DNA of 64,000 bases from Pseudomonas fluorescens (GTDB taxonomy: Bacteria > Pseudomonadota > Gammaproteobacteria > Pseudomonadales > Pseudomonadaceae). The stretch spans positions 134,775 through 198,774 of the forward strand of contig NZ_MSDF01000025.1 in assembly GCF_002022275.1 (NCBI RefSeq), given 5' to 3'. Shown in pieces: positions 8,528 to 17,471 of the stretch. The first letter of the stretch is position 1. Every line of letters begins with the position of its first letter. The position numbers and the translations under genes are program-made. Under the pieces are notes generated by a model. It worked only from the letters and a program-made list of their open reading frames with translations, did no database searches and had not been told where the DNA came from.

Positions 8528-9541
8528 ATGTACAAAAAGCGATCGCTGTCCATATTCTTTGCATTATTGGTATGCCTGATAATGTGGGGTTTGTATGGCT
8601 GGAATTCGTGGAATGGAGACAGGGACGGCTATGAGCTCTACTACCATACGCGCGATACGCTCTCCAGTTGGGGGGGGGAGTTTGGGTATGGTTATCTCAA
8701 TATTATCGCCAGTCAGTCCGGTCTTTCATTCCAGGGATTTCAGATTCTGATGTCGCTGGCAACACTGCTGTTGTTGTTCAGGTATTTCACTAAACAAACC
8801 TTATCGCCATTTGCCTCAATTGTAATTTACCTGGTCTGCTTCTTTTCTCTTGACTTCGTGTTAATGAGGAATTTCTTTGCTTTTGCGATTTTTTTACAAG
8901 GAATAATATTGCTGTATGAGGGCAAGCGATATTGCAGGGTGAAGTATGTCGCTCTTATTTTGTTGGCGACGGCGATGCATCAGTCTTCGTTAATGTTTAT
9001 GGTGTTTGTATTTATACCGCTTAACAGAGTGGTGCCATTAGGGCGGTTTTTGTTTGTTTACATATCTTTCATCGTGTTTTATTTGCTGGTCCGGTATGCG
9101 GTGCCGCTGCCGGAAAGTATTGCAAATCACTTTGACTTTTATAATACAACTTGGAAGAGTGTTACTGCGAATATAGTGACTCACTTGGTGTCGTTTGTGT
9201 TGTTCGCATTGGCGGTGATGGCTGAAAGAAAAAGCCTTCACAAATTGGACTGTTCTTCTGGGCGGGAAAAAGAACTCGCCTTTATTTTGAATATTAATAT
9301 TTTTTCGTTATTCTTTCTTGTGCTTTATTTTGAGTCTGAAATATTTGTTCGGCTCTTGAGGGTCATCATATTCTTTAATCTTTTGCACTGTGTAAACTCC
9401 CTGTTTTTGAAGCGTCGTACTTACCTGTTCTTGCTGGCGTACATCTTCATCTTTGGTGGTTACTTGATTCTGTTTTTCCTGGTTCCGGTTGCTCAGGATA
9501 CTTACATTTCCATGTTCAAGAATAATCTGCTTTTGAACTGA
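8528..9541 (+). CDS. wzy: O-antigen polymerase (Wzy, EpsG-like)
   Basis: A 337-residue integral membrane protein with about ten hydrophobic segments. The early periplasmic motif NGDRDGYELYY is typical of EpsG-like polymerases. Wzy joins flipped repeat units in the periplasm. A run of nine G (8670-8678) lies at codons ~48-51 (SSWGGEFGYG); gain or loss of one base would truncate the protein soon after. The gene is AT-rich, which makes the run stand out. Confidence 0.75.
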   Translation: MYKKRSLSIFFALLVCLIMWGLYGWNSWNGDRDGYELYYHTRDTLSSWGGEFGYGYLNIIASQSGLSFQGFQILMSLATLLLLFRYFTKQTLSPFASIVIYLVCFFSLDFVLMRNFFAFAIFLQGIILLYEGKRYCRVKYVALILLATAMHQSSLMFMVFVFIPLNRVVPLGRFLFVYISFIVFYLLVRYAVPLPESIANHFDFYNTTWKSVTANIVTHLVSFVLFALAVMAERKSLHKLDCSSGREKELAFILNINIFSLFFLVLYFESEIFVRLLRVIIFFNLLHCVNSLFLKRRTYLFLLAYIFIFGGYLILFFLVPVAQDTYISMFKNNLLLN

Positions 9542-9624
9542 GGCGCGAGGTAGGGTAGTGTAAGCGGTGTTGGCAAGCGACGAGTTCTTCTCTCTTCGCT
9601 TTTGTTCAGACAGATGAGGTCGAT

Positions 9625-10836
9625 GTGAATATTGTGTTCTTGGGTGGTGTTTTTACTGAGCGGGAGAAGGACCGAATCATTCAGAGGTCCAAGGGCGGCA
9701 TGCAATACGCAGCCGACACGCTGCAGAAAAACTATATCGATGGTTTTTGCCAAAGTGAAAGTGTGCACGCGGTTTCGATCATCAATTTTCCATTTATAGG
9801 TGCCTACCCCAAGCGCTACAGTGAAGTGTTCTTCGAACCTCGGGAACGCACCGAGCCGATAGGGCGTGCGGTGGTCTATAACGTTGGCTTTCTGAATCTT
9901 TCTGTAGTGAAAAATGTTCATAAGGTTTTCCTTGCTATAAGAGAGATGCTTTCGCATCTTAAAAAAAGCAAGGGGGAGCCAAGTGTTTTAGTGTGCTATT
10001 CGATGCATCTACCTTTCCTGGTGGCGTGCCATATCGTCAAGCGCCTGAGAAAAGATGTTCACCTTTGTGTGATTGTCCCGGACTTGCCTGAATACATGAG
10101 CGTGAGAACTGGTGTCCTGAAATTTGTGTTCAGCATGCTTTCAAAAATTTCTTATTACGTGGTCAATAGGGCAGACAGTATTGTCGCGATCACCGAGCAA
10201 ATGTTGAATGTGTTCAAGGGCGATGTAAAAAAAGTGGTCATCGAAGGGATTGCAGACGCGAAATATATTTCGTCTGGTGAGCCTGAGCAAAGAGCAAATT
10301 ACTTTCTGTATACCGGAACACTGGATCGCCGTTATGGCATCAGAAATCTGCTCGACTCTTTTGTGTCCTCCGGCATCGATAACTATGAACTGCTGATATG
10401 TGGCGACGGTGATGACCGTCAATATGTTGAGGAGATGAGTGCAGCACACCCGCGAATCAGATTTTTAGGCCAACTCGATCGCAGCGAGGTGCTGAGCTTT
10501 CAGCGCAACGCCAAGCTGCTGATCAACCCTAGAAGTAACGAGTCGGCATTCACGAAGTATTCATTCCCTTCGAAGGTGATTGAATACATGTCCTCAGGCA
10601 CGCCCGTTCTGATGTATGCGCTAGACGGCATCCCTGATGAGTACTACGCGTTTTGCTTTGTGGTCCCGGCGGGTGATAATGGGCTGAGTGCAGCGCTGTC
10701 GCAGATGTCGACGCTTTCTGATGAAGCATTTGCGGAAAAGGGGCGCTCTGCAAAGAAATTTATCGTAGAAAACAAAATGCCTGGCATACAGGTGAGCAAA
10801 TTGCTAGAAAAAATTAAAGGAGAAAGTTATGTTTGA
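9625..10836 (+). CDS. Glycosyltransferase family 4
   Basis: A 403-residue GT-B protein. The C-terminal Rossmann half has YTGTLDRRYGIRNLLDSF near residue 230, LICGDGDDR, and the donor-binding stretch SFPSKVIEYMSSGTPVL near residue 310. The GTG start at 9625 is supported by GATGAGG about six bases upstream. The end overlaps wbjB by 8 bases. It probably adds a sugar to the lipid-linked O unit; the sugar is unknown. Confidence 0.8.
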   Translation: MNIVFLGGVFTEREKDRIIQRSKGGMQYAADTLQKNYIDGFCQSESVHAVSIINFPFIGAYPKRYSEVFFEPRERTEPIGRAVVYNVGFLNLSVVKNVHKVFLAIREMLSHLKKSKGEPSVLVCYSMHLPFLVACHIVKRLRKDVHLCVIVPDLPEYMSVRTGVLKFVFSMLSKISYYVVNRADSIVAITEQMLNVFKGDVKKVVIEGIADAKYISSGEPEQRANYFLYTGTLDRRYGIRNLLDSFVSSGIDNYELLICGDGDDRQYVEEMSAAHPRIRFLGQLDRSEVLSFQRNAKLLINPRSNESAFTKYSFPSKVIEYMSSGTPVLMYALDGIPDEYYAFCFVVPAGDNGLSAALSQMSTLSDEAFAEKGRSAKKFIVENKMPGIQVSKLLEKIKGESYV

Positions 10837-11863
10837 AGGTAAAAAGTTGCTCATTACCGGTGGTACCGGATCTTTTGGCAATGCAGTTCTTAAGCGCTTT
10901 CTCGACACCGATATTGCTGAAATCCGGATTTTCAGCCGCGATGAAAAAAAGCAGGATGACATGCGTAAACGTTACGCAAACTCCAAGCTGAAATTTTACA
11001 TTGGTGATGTTCGAGACTATCAAAGTGTCCTGAATGCCACCCGTGGCGTTGACTATATTTTCCACGCGGCGGCATTGAAACAGGTGCCATCGTGCGAGTT
11101 TCACCCGCTGGAAGCTGTCAAAACCAACGTTCTGGGTACGGAAAACCTGCTTGAGGCCGCGATCCAGAACGAGGTCAAGCGCGTTGTATGCCTGAGCACG
11201 GACAAGGCTGTATACCCTATCAACGCCATGGGCATTTCCAAGGCCATGATGGAAAAGGTCATGGTTGCGAAGTCTCGCAATGTCGATGACACCAAGACTG
11301 TAATTTGCGGCACGCGCTACGGTAATGTCATGGCATCCCGTGGTTCGGTAATTCCTTTGTTCATTGAGCAGATTCGTGCTGGTTTGCCGTTGACGCTGAC
11401 CGACCCCAACATGACGCGCTTCATGATGACCCTCGCCGATGCGGTGGACTTGGTTCTTTACGCGTTTGAACATGGCAACAATGGCGATATGTTCGTGCAA
11501 AAGGCACCCGCTGCCACTGTGGAAGTGTTGGCCAAGGCATTGACCGCAATGGTGGGTAAGCCAGATCACGAGATCCAGGTAATTGGTACTCGTCATGGCG
11601 AGAAGCTGTATGAAGCCCTGTTGAGTCGTGAAGAAATGGCCTGCGCTGAAGACCGTGGCGAATACTTCCGTGTGCCGCCTGATTTGCGCGACCTGAACTA
11701 CGCCAAGTTCGTTGAGCAAGGTGAGACCAAAATATCCCGGACCGAGGACTACAACTCTCATAACACCGAACGTCTTGACGTTGAGGGTATGAAAAAGCTG
11801 TTGCTGAAACTGGATTTCATGCGTGCGATTCAGCGCGGCGAGCACGCAACAGCTGAGGAATAA
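10829..11863 (+). CDS. wbjB: UDP-GlcNAc 4,6-dehydratase / 5-epimerase (WbjB/CapE/FnlA type)
   Basis: A 344-residue short-chain dehydrogenase/reductase that carries out the first step from UDP-GlcNAc to UDP-L-FucNAc. It has the nucleotide motif TGGTGSFGNAV at residues ~10-20, HAAALKQVP, and the active-site region STDKAVYPINAMGISKAMME, where Met replaces the usual catalytic Tyr as in this subfamily. The start has a strong AAAGGAGAAAG ribosome-binding site. wbjC and wbjD follow in pathway order, which fixes the assignment better than sequence alone. Confidence 0.9.
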   Translation: MFEGKKLLITGGTGSFGNAVLKRFLDTDIAEIRIFSRDEKKQDDMRKRYANSKLKFYIGDVRDYQSVLNATRGVDYIFHAAALKQVPSCEFHPLEAVKTNVLGTENLLEAAIQNEVKRVVCLSTDKAVYPINAMGISKAMMEKVMVAKSRNVDDTKTVICGTRYGNVMASRGSVIPLFIEQIRAGLPLTLTDPNMTRFMMTLADAVDLVLYAFEHGNNGDMFVQKAPAATVEVLAKALTAMVGKPDHEIQVIGTRHGEKLYEALLSREEMACAEDRGEYFRVPPDLRDLNYAKFVEQGETKISRTEDYNSHNTERLDVEGMKKLLLKLDFMRAIQRGEHATAEE

Positions 11864-11866
11864 GCA

Positions 11867-12985
11867 ATGAAGGTTCTGATTACGGGTGCCAACGGTTTTG
11901 TCGGCCAGAATCTCATCTCGCACCTGGCGGAGCGTGATGATATTGAAGTCTTGCGGTTCACTCGCGACGACGCTTTGTCGAGCCTGCCTGGTTTGGTGGA
12001 GCAGGTGGATTTTGTTTTCCATCTTGCAGGTGTTAACCGGCCTGTTGATCCCCAGGAGTTCAATACGGGTAACACGGACCTGACCGGAGCGCTTTGCGAG
12101 GCTGTCATTAATAGCGGCCGACAAGTACCCGTACTGTATACATCCTCCAGCCAGGCTGAGTTGGATAATCCTTACGGCAAGAGCAAACGCGGCGCTGAAG
12201 AATTGCTGCTGAGCATGGCGGCAAGCTCGGGCTCCCCTGCCTACATATTTCGCTTGCCAAACGTTTTCGGCAAGTGGGCACGGCCTAACTACAACTCTGC
12301 CGTGGCGACGTTTTGCAATAACATTGCCCGCGATATTCCAGTCAAGGTCAATGACCCAAGTGCATTGATTAACCTGGTCTATATCGACGATGTGGTTGCA
12401 CGGTTTATTGCCGTGATGGAAGGCAAGGTCGATACCCAGCCTTTCGTAACTGTCGAAACCCAATACAGCATCAGTGTGGGTGGTTTGGTCGAGCAACTGA
12501 CCGCGTTTCGCGACAGCCGCGCGACGATGATCACTGAACGTGTGGGCACAGGCCTGGTTCGGGCGTTGTACTCGACTTACCTGAGCTATCTGCCGCCGGA
12601 AAACTTCACCTACAAGGTTCCCAAGTATGAGGATCCGCGCGGGACGTTTGTGGAGATGCTCAAGACTCCCGATGCCGGCCAGTTCTCGTTCTTCACCGCG
12701 CATCCCGGGATTACACGTGGCGGGCATTACCACCACTCCAAAACCGAGAAGTTCCTTGTTATCAAAGGCACGGCGTGTTTCAGATTTCGGCATATCGTCT
12801 CGGGTGAGTTTTATGAATTGTTCACCACGGGTGATACACCTGAAATCGTCGAGACGGTTCCTGGATGGACCCATGATGTGACCAATTCCGGCACTGATGA
12901 GCTAATCGTTATGCTCTGGGCGAATGAGATTTTTGACCGTGCACATCCGGACACTTACTCAATGCCTGTGGGAACCGAAGCCTAA
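11867..12985 (+). CDS. wbjC: Bifunctional reductase/epimerase of UDP-L-FucNAc synthesis (WbjC/CapF/FnlB type)
   Basis: A 372-residue fusion of an N-terminal SDR domain (GANGFVGQNLI at residues ~6-16, active-site NPYGKSKRGAEE near residue 105) and a C-terminal cupin from about residue 250 (GGHYHHSKTEKFLVI). In CapF-type enzymes the cupin epimerises and the SDR reduces the 4-keto sugar. The start lies 3 bases after the wbjB stop. Length equals the family's. Confidence 0.9.
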   Translation: MKVLITGANGFVGQNLISHLAERDDIEVLRFTRDDALSSLPGLVEQVDFVFHLAGVNRPVDPQEFNTGNTDLTGALCEAVINSGRQVPVLYTSSSQAELDNPYGKSKRGAEELLLSMAASSGSPAYIFRLPNVFGKWARPNYNSAVATFCNNIARDIPVKVNDPSALINLVYIDDVVARFIAVMEGKVDTQPFVTVETQYSISVGGLVEQLTAFRDSRATMITERVGTGLVRALYSTYLSYLPPENFTYKVPKYEDPRGTFVEMLKTPDAGQFSFFTAHPGITRGGHYHHSKTEKFLVIKGTACFRFRHIVSGEFYELFTTGDTPEIVETVPGWTHDVTNSGTDELIVMLWANEIFDRAHPDTYSMPVGTEA

Positions 12986-13007
12986 ACACACTCTCGAGCA
13001 TACAGTT

Positions 13008-14138
13008 ATGAAAAAAATGAAAGTTGTTACCGTCGTCGGTACTCGCCCCGAGATCATTCGTTTGTCGCGTGTCATTGATGCGCTTGACAGGCATTGCGAT
13101 CACGTCCTCGTGCACACCGGTCAAAACTACGACTATGAGCTGAACGAGATCTTCTTCCAGGATTTGGGCATTCGTAAGCCTGATCACTTTTTGAATGCCG
13201 CGGGTGCGAGCGGTGCCGAGACTATCGGCAACGTGATCATCGCGGTGGATCGAGTGTTGGCCGAAGTCAGCCCCGAGGCGTTACTGGTACTGGGTGACAC
13301 TAACAGCTGCATGGCTGTCATCCCTGCGAAACGCCGCAAGATTCCGACCTTCCATATGGAAGCTGGTAACCGTTGCTTTGACATGAGGGTTCCGGAGGAA
13401 ATCAACCGTCGTATCGTTGACCATACGGCTGACATCAATCTGACCTACAGCACCATTGCCCGTGATTACTTGTTGCGTGAAGGCCTGTCTCCGGACATGG
13501 TCATCAAGACGGGTAGCCCAATGTTTGAAGTGCTGACTCATTACCGCGAAGGTATCGACTCGTCGGATGTGCTCGAACGCCTCGGTCTTGAGGACGGCAA
13601 GTTTTTCGTTGTCAGCGCTCACCGCGAAGAAAACATTGATTCGGACAAGAACTTCCTGAAACTGGTGGACGTGCTTAATACCGTTGCGGCGCACTATAAC
13701 TTCCCGGTGATCGTGTCGACTCACCCGCGTACGCAAAAGCGCGTAGATGCAATGGGTGTTGTTTTCCACGAAAACGTCAAGTTGCTCAAACCGCTGGGTT
13801 TCAAAGACTACAACAAGCTGCAGTTGAAGGCGAAAGCTGTTCTTTCTGACAGTGGCACCATTAACGAAGAGTCGTCCATATTGAACTTCCCTGCCTTGAA
13901 TATTCGTGAAGCCCACGAACGTCCAGAGGGTATGGAGGAGGCGGCTGTCATGATGGTTGGCCTGGAAGTTAATCGGGTGCTACAAGCGTTGAACCTGCTG
14001 GAAGGGCAAGGCACCGGGGATGTCCGGACGTTGCGACAGGTTGCCGATTACAGTATGCCGAACGTATCCGAGAAAGTAGCTCGAATCATTCATAGCTACA
14101 CGGATTATGTAAATCGGATAGTCTGGAAACGGTACTGA
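13008..14138 (+). CDS. wbjD: UDP-N-acetylglucosamine 2-epimerase family enzyme of UDP-L-FucNAc synthesis (WbjD/CapG/FnlC type)
   Basis: A 376-residue cytoplasmic enzyme performing the last C2 epimerisation to UDP-N-acetyl-L-fucosamine. Motifs: VVGTRPEIIRLS at the N-terminus, HTGQNYDYELNEIFF, VSAHREENID near residue 205 and SDSGTINEESSI near residue 285. ATG 13008 gives the family length; the frame stays open further upstream but there overlaps wbjC. The ribosome-binding site is weak, suggesting coupling to wbjC, which ends 22 bases before. Confidence 0.9.
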   Translation: MKKMKVVTVVGTRPEIIRLSRVIDALDRHCDHVLVHTGQNYDYELNEIFFQDLGIRKPDHFLNAAGASGAETIGNVIIAVDRVLAEVSPEALLVLGDTNSCMAVIPAKRRKIPTFHMEAGNRCFDMRVPEEINRRIVDHTADINLTYSTIARDYLLREGLSPDMVIKTGSPMFEVLTHYREGIDSSDVLERLGLEDGKFFVVSAHREENIDSDKNFLKLVDVLNTVAAHYNFPVIVSTHPRTQKRVDAMGVVFHENVKLLKPLGFKDYNKLQLKAKAVLSDSGTINEESSILNFPALNIREAHERPEGMEEAAVMMVGLEVNRVLQALNLLEGQGTGDVRTLRQVADYSMPNVSEKVARIIHSYTDYVNRIVWKRY

Positions 14139-14146
14139 TTGAGCCC

Positions 14147-15406
14147 ATGTCAATGCCTGAGCGAAAACTTGAAATTTTGGTTGTTACGCAGTATTTCTGG
14201 CCCGAAAATATGCGTATCAATGATCTTGTTCGTGATTTTTCCGAAAAGGGTCATTCCGTTACGGTATTGACAGGGCTCCCTAATTATCCGGAAGGCAGCA
14301 TTTATACTGAGTACCGAGCCGACCCGCAGAAGTTTGCGCAATACGCCGGTGCAAAAGTAGTGCGGGTGCCTCTGCTCGCACGTGGGAAGCGTAGTTTGCA
14401 GTTGATGCTGAACTACGCTTCATTTTTTATGTCGGCCTCGGTTTTGGCGCCCTGGAAGTTGCGTGGCCAACGGTTCGATGCCGTATTCGTCTATGCCGTT
14501 TCACCTATCATGGCTGCCATTCCCGCGTTGCTGCTTGGTCGTATTAAAAAAGCCCCGGTATTTATTTGGGTACTGGACTTGTGGCCTGAAACGCTTCGCG
14601 CGGTAGGTGCTGTGAGTAACCCCAAGTTACTTGGGGCGGTTGGACGAATGGTATCCTGGATATATAACCGCGCAGATTATTTGCTGCTTCAGTCTCATGG
14701 GTTTATCGAGAATGTGAAGGGTTACTGTACCCAGCACATTGCCCCTGAACGCCTGGTTTATTTCCCAAGTTGGGCCGAAGATGATTTTTCCAGCCCAGTG
14801 CAACCAACCTCCCCGCTGCTTGAGCGGGATGATTCGGTGTTCACGGTGGTCTTTGCCGGTAACTTGGGAGAGGCTCAGGATTTTCCTGCAATTATTGACG
14901 CTGCTCATTCACTGGCCGAGTCGACCCCTGTTCGTTGGGTCATTGTCGGAGACGGTCGGATGAGTGAGTGGCTGGCGAGTGAAGTCAGCACTCGCCAAAT
15001 GGATAATGTCGTTCTATTGGGACGCCATCCATTGGAAGAGATGCCAGGCTTGTTCGCCTGTGCGGATGCCTTACTGGTTTCCCTCAGGACCAATGATGTC
15101 TTCGAGAAGACCATCCCTGGGAAAGTTCAGGCCTATCTGGCCTCGGGCAAGCCCATTCTGGGCATGATTAACGGTGAAGCCGCTCGTGTCATTGAAGCGT
15201 CCGGGGCCGGATTGTGTTGCCCATCGGGTGATGCGAGTGCCTTGGCGGATATTACGTCGAAACTGGCGGCTTTTGATGTTGAGCAGCGAAGGAAAATGGG
15301 CGAATCCGGTCGGCAGTATTATTTGGAAAACTATTCCAAACCAACGTTGTTGGCTCGCCTGGAAACGCTGTTTCGCGAAGCCACTTTACGCAAGGAAAAG
15401 CATTAA
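14147..15406 (+). CDS. wbjE: Glycosyltransferase, WbjE/WbuB type (predicted L-FucNAc transferase)
   Basis: A 419-residue GT-B family-4 transferase. The N-terminus ILVVTQYFWPENMRIND, DLWPETLRAVGAV near residue 145 and TIPGKVQAYLASGKPILG near residue 325 are typical of WbuB-like enzymes. Its place directly after wbjBCD supports use of UDP-L-FucNAc, the arrangement of P. aeruginosa O11 and E. coli O26. Starts at 14147 or 14153 are both possible. The stop overlaps the next start by one base. Confidence 0.82.
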   Translation: MSMPERKLEILVVTQYFWPENMRINDLVRDFSEKGHSVTVLTGLPNYPEGSIYTEYRADPQKFAQYAGAKVVRVPLLARGKRSLQLMLNYASFFMSASVLAPWKLRGQRFDAVFVYAVSPIMAAIPALLLGRIKKAPVFIWVLDLWPETLRAVGAVSNPKLLGAVGRMVSWIYNRADYLLLQSHGFIENVKGYCTQHIAPERLVYFPSWAEDDFSSPVQPTSPLLERDDSVFTVVFAGNLGEAQDFPAIIDAAHSLAESTPVRWVIVGDGRMSEWLASEVSTRQMDNVVLLGRHPLEEMPGLFACADALLVSLRTNDVFEKTIPGKVQAYLASGKPILGMINGEAARVIEASGAGLCCPSGDASALADITSKLAAFDVEQRRKMGESGRQYYLENYSKPTLLARLETLFREATLRKEKH

Positions 15407-16368
15407 TGTCACAATCTGTTTTTTTGACAGGTGCCAGCGGTTTTGTGGGGCGCGCGGTCTTGCGCCGTCTATTGGCGGAGGGCGCCAACGTAACAGCGCC
15501 TGTTCGCGATGGCAGCAAGGTGTTGGAGCCCGGGGTGCAGACTGTGCAATTTGGCGCTTTTGACAGCACCAATTGGCTGGAAAACCTGGCAGGTGTGGAT
15601 GCGGTTGTGCATTGCGCAGCGCGTGTTCATGTCATGAATGATGCCGAAACCGACCCGTTGGCGGCCTTTCGCAAAGTCAATGTGCAGGGCACTTTGAATC
15701 TCGCGGAGCAGGCTGCGCAAGCCGGTGTTCGACGTTTCGTCTTCATCAGCTCCATCAAGGTCAATGGCGAAGGCACTCAGCCTGGCAGGCCCTATACGGC
15801 GCAAGACGTCCCGGCGCCGAGTGACCCTTATGGCATTTCAAAGCTGGAAGCGGAGCAGGGGTTGTTGGCTCTTGCCGCGCGAACCCGTATGGAAGTCGTG
15901 ATCATTCGTCCGGTGCTGGTCTATGGGCCGGGAGTAAAAGCCAACTTCTTTAATATGATGCGTTGGCTGGAGAAAGGTGTGCCGCTGCCTTTTGGCGCGA
16001 TTAATAACAGCCGCAGCCTCGTCGCCCTGGATAACCTAGTGGACCTCATCATCCGCTCGATTGATCACCCGGGCGCCGCAAACCAGGTGTTTCTGGTCAG
16101 CGATGGCGAGGATCTATCCACCACTCAACTGTTACGCAAGACGGCTGTGGCGCTGGGCAAGTCCGCTCGCCTGCTGCCTGTTCCCGGCTGGATGCTCAGT
16201 ACTGCTGCGAACCTCCTGGGTAAAAAGTCGTTGTCTCAACGGCTATGTGGCTCGTTGCAGGTCGATATCAACAAGACCACGACATTATTGCAATGGTCGC
16301 CTCCCGTTTCAGTGGACAACGCACTTAAATCCGTCGCAGCGCAGTATATGAGTGATAAGAAACAATGA
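15406..16368 (+). CDS. NAD-dependent epimerase/dehydratase (WbjF/WbpV type)
   Basis: A 320-residue SDR: TGASGFVGRAVL at residues ~7-18, serine in VFISSIKVNGEG and the YxxxK pair in DPYGISKLEAE. WbpV, WbpK and WbjF homologues reduce the 4-keto product of WbpM to UDP-D-QuiNAc or UDP-D-FucNAc, the sugar placed first on the lipid by WbpL. Which epimer forms cannot be decided here, so no symbol is given. It overlaps wbpL by four bases (ATGA). Confidence 0.8.
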   Translation: MSQSVFLTGASGFVGRAVLRRLLAEGANVTAPVRDGSKVLEPGVQTVQFGAFDSTNWLENLAGVDAVVHCAARVHVMNDAETDPLAAFRKVNVQGTLNLAEQAAQAGVRRFVFISSIKVNGEGTQPGRPYTAQDVPAPSDPYGISKLEAEQGLLALAARTRMEVVIIRPVLVYGPGVKANFFNMMRWLEKGVPLPFGAINNSRSLVALDNLVDLIIRSIDHPGAANQVFLVSDGEDLSTTQLLRKTAVALGKSARLLPVPGWMLSTAANLLGKKSLSQRLCGSLQVDINKTTTLLQWSPPVSVDNALKSVAAQYMSDKKQ

Positions 16369-17402
16369 CATATTGGTGGTTTATTGTAGTTATCGCTTTG
16401 TTGTCGTGGGTATTGACCGGGGCTTTGCGACGCTACGCTCTGGCGCACAGCATCATCGATATTCCCATCGCCCGCAGCTCCCACTCCGTCCCTACGCCCA
16501 GGGGGGGAGGTGTCGCCATCGTGGTGTCGTTTCTCTTGGCGCTGCTTGGGCTGGGGTTGGCCCAGCTTGTATCGTTTCCTGCGTTGCTCGCCGTAGGCGG
16601 AGCAGGAGCGTTGATCGCCGTCATCGGCTTTATGGATGATCACGGGCATATTGCTGCCCGCCGACGCCTGTTAGGGCACTTCGCCGCGTCTGCCTGGGCG
16701 TTGTATTGGCTGGGCGGTTTGCCCGAGATAACGGTATTCGGCCTGGCGATAAACCTGGGGTGGGTGGGCTGTGTGCTGGCTGCGTTCTACCTGGTCTGGA
16801 TGCTCAACTTATATAACTTCATGGACGGCATTGACGGTATCGCCAGTGTTGAAGCCATCTGCGCATGCCTGGGTATGTGTCTGTTGTATGGGCTCAGTGG
16901 TCATGCTGACCTGATTTTACTGCCGCTGATGTTGGTCATGGCCGTTGCCGGATTTCTGTTCTGGAATTTCCCGCCGGCGCGAATATTCATGGGCGATGCC
17001 GGCAGTGGTTTTCTGGGGATTGTGCTGGGTGTGTTTTCCATCCAGGCCGCTTGGGCGTCTTCGCAGTTGATGTGGGCGTGGTTGATTCTGTTAGGGGTGT
17101 TCATTGTAGATGCGACGTTCACCCTGGCCCGCCGCTTGGTACGTGGAGACAAAGTGTATGAAGCCCATCGCAGCCACGCCTACCAATTTGCTTCACGGCG
17201 CTTTGGAAGGCATTTGCCGGTGACGCTGGCGGTTGCCGGGTTGAACCTATTCTGGCTGCTTCCTGTCGCAACAACTGTGGTCTGGTTTGGGCTGGACGGC
17301 GCATTGGGCACTGTTATTGCCTACGTGCCTCTGGTTGTACTCGCAGTCAAGTATCATGCAGGCGAACTGGAAAAATCTGGCACGACGGCGGAAGATGTCT
17401 GA
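16365..17402 (+). CDS. wbpL: Initiating glycosyl-1-phosphate transferase (WbpL)
   Basis: A 345-residue membrane enzyme of the MraY/WecA family with about 11 hydrophobic segments. It moves a HexNAc-1-phosphate onto undecaprenyl phosphate to start the O unit. Family motifs: HSVPTPRGGGVAIV near residue 40, GFMDDHGHI near residue 85, NFMDGIDGIA near residue 150, FMGDAGSGFLG near residue 205 and the last loop AHRSHAYQ. A G7 run (16501-16507) encodes part of the conserved PRGGG motif. Confidence 0.92.
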   Translation: MTYWWFIVVIALLSWVLTGALRRYALAHSIIDIPIARSSHSVPTPRGGGVAIVVSFLLALLGLGLAQLVSFPALLAVGGAGALIAVIGFMDDHGHIAARRRLLGHFAASAWALYWLGGLPEITVFGLAINLGWVGCVLAAFYLVWMLNLYNFMDGIDGIASVEAICACLGMCLLYGLSGHADLILLPLMLVMAVAGFLFWNFPPARIFMGDAGSGFLGIVLGVFSIQAAWASSQLMWAWLILLGVFIVDATFTLARRLVRGDKVYEAHRSHAYQFASRRFGRHLPVTLAVAGLNLFWLLPVATTVVWFGLDGALGTVIAYVPLVVLAVKYHAGELEKSGTTAEDV

Positions 17403-17471
17403 CGATTTAAAACGTCAAATATGATTGTTGGTTATTAACGAAAGGAACTGCCTGAGGTGGATGAAGGGATT

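Noticed and set aside
10814..12874. 686-codon open frame on the minus strand opposite wbjB and wbjC
   Set aside because: The plus-strand genes are certain from motifs and pathway order; the antisense frame has low-complexity composition.
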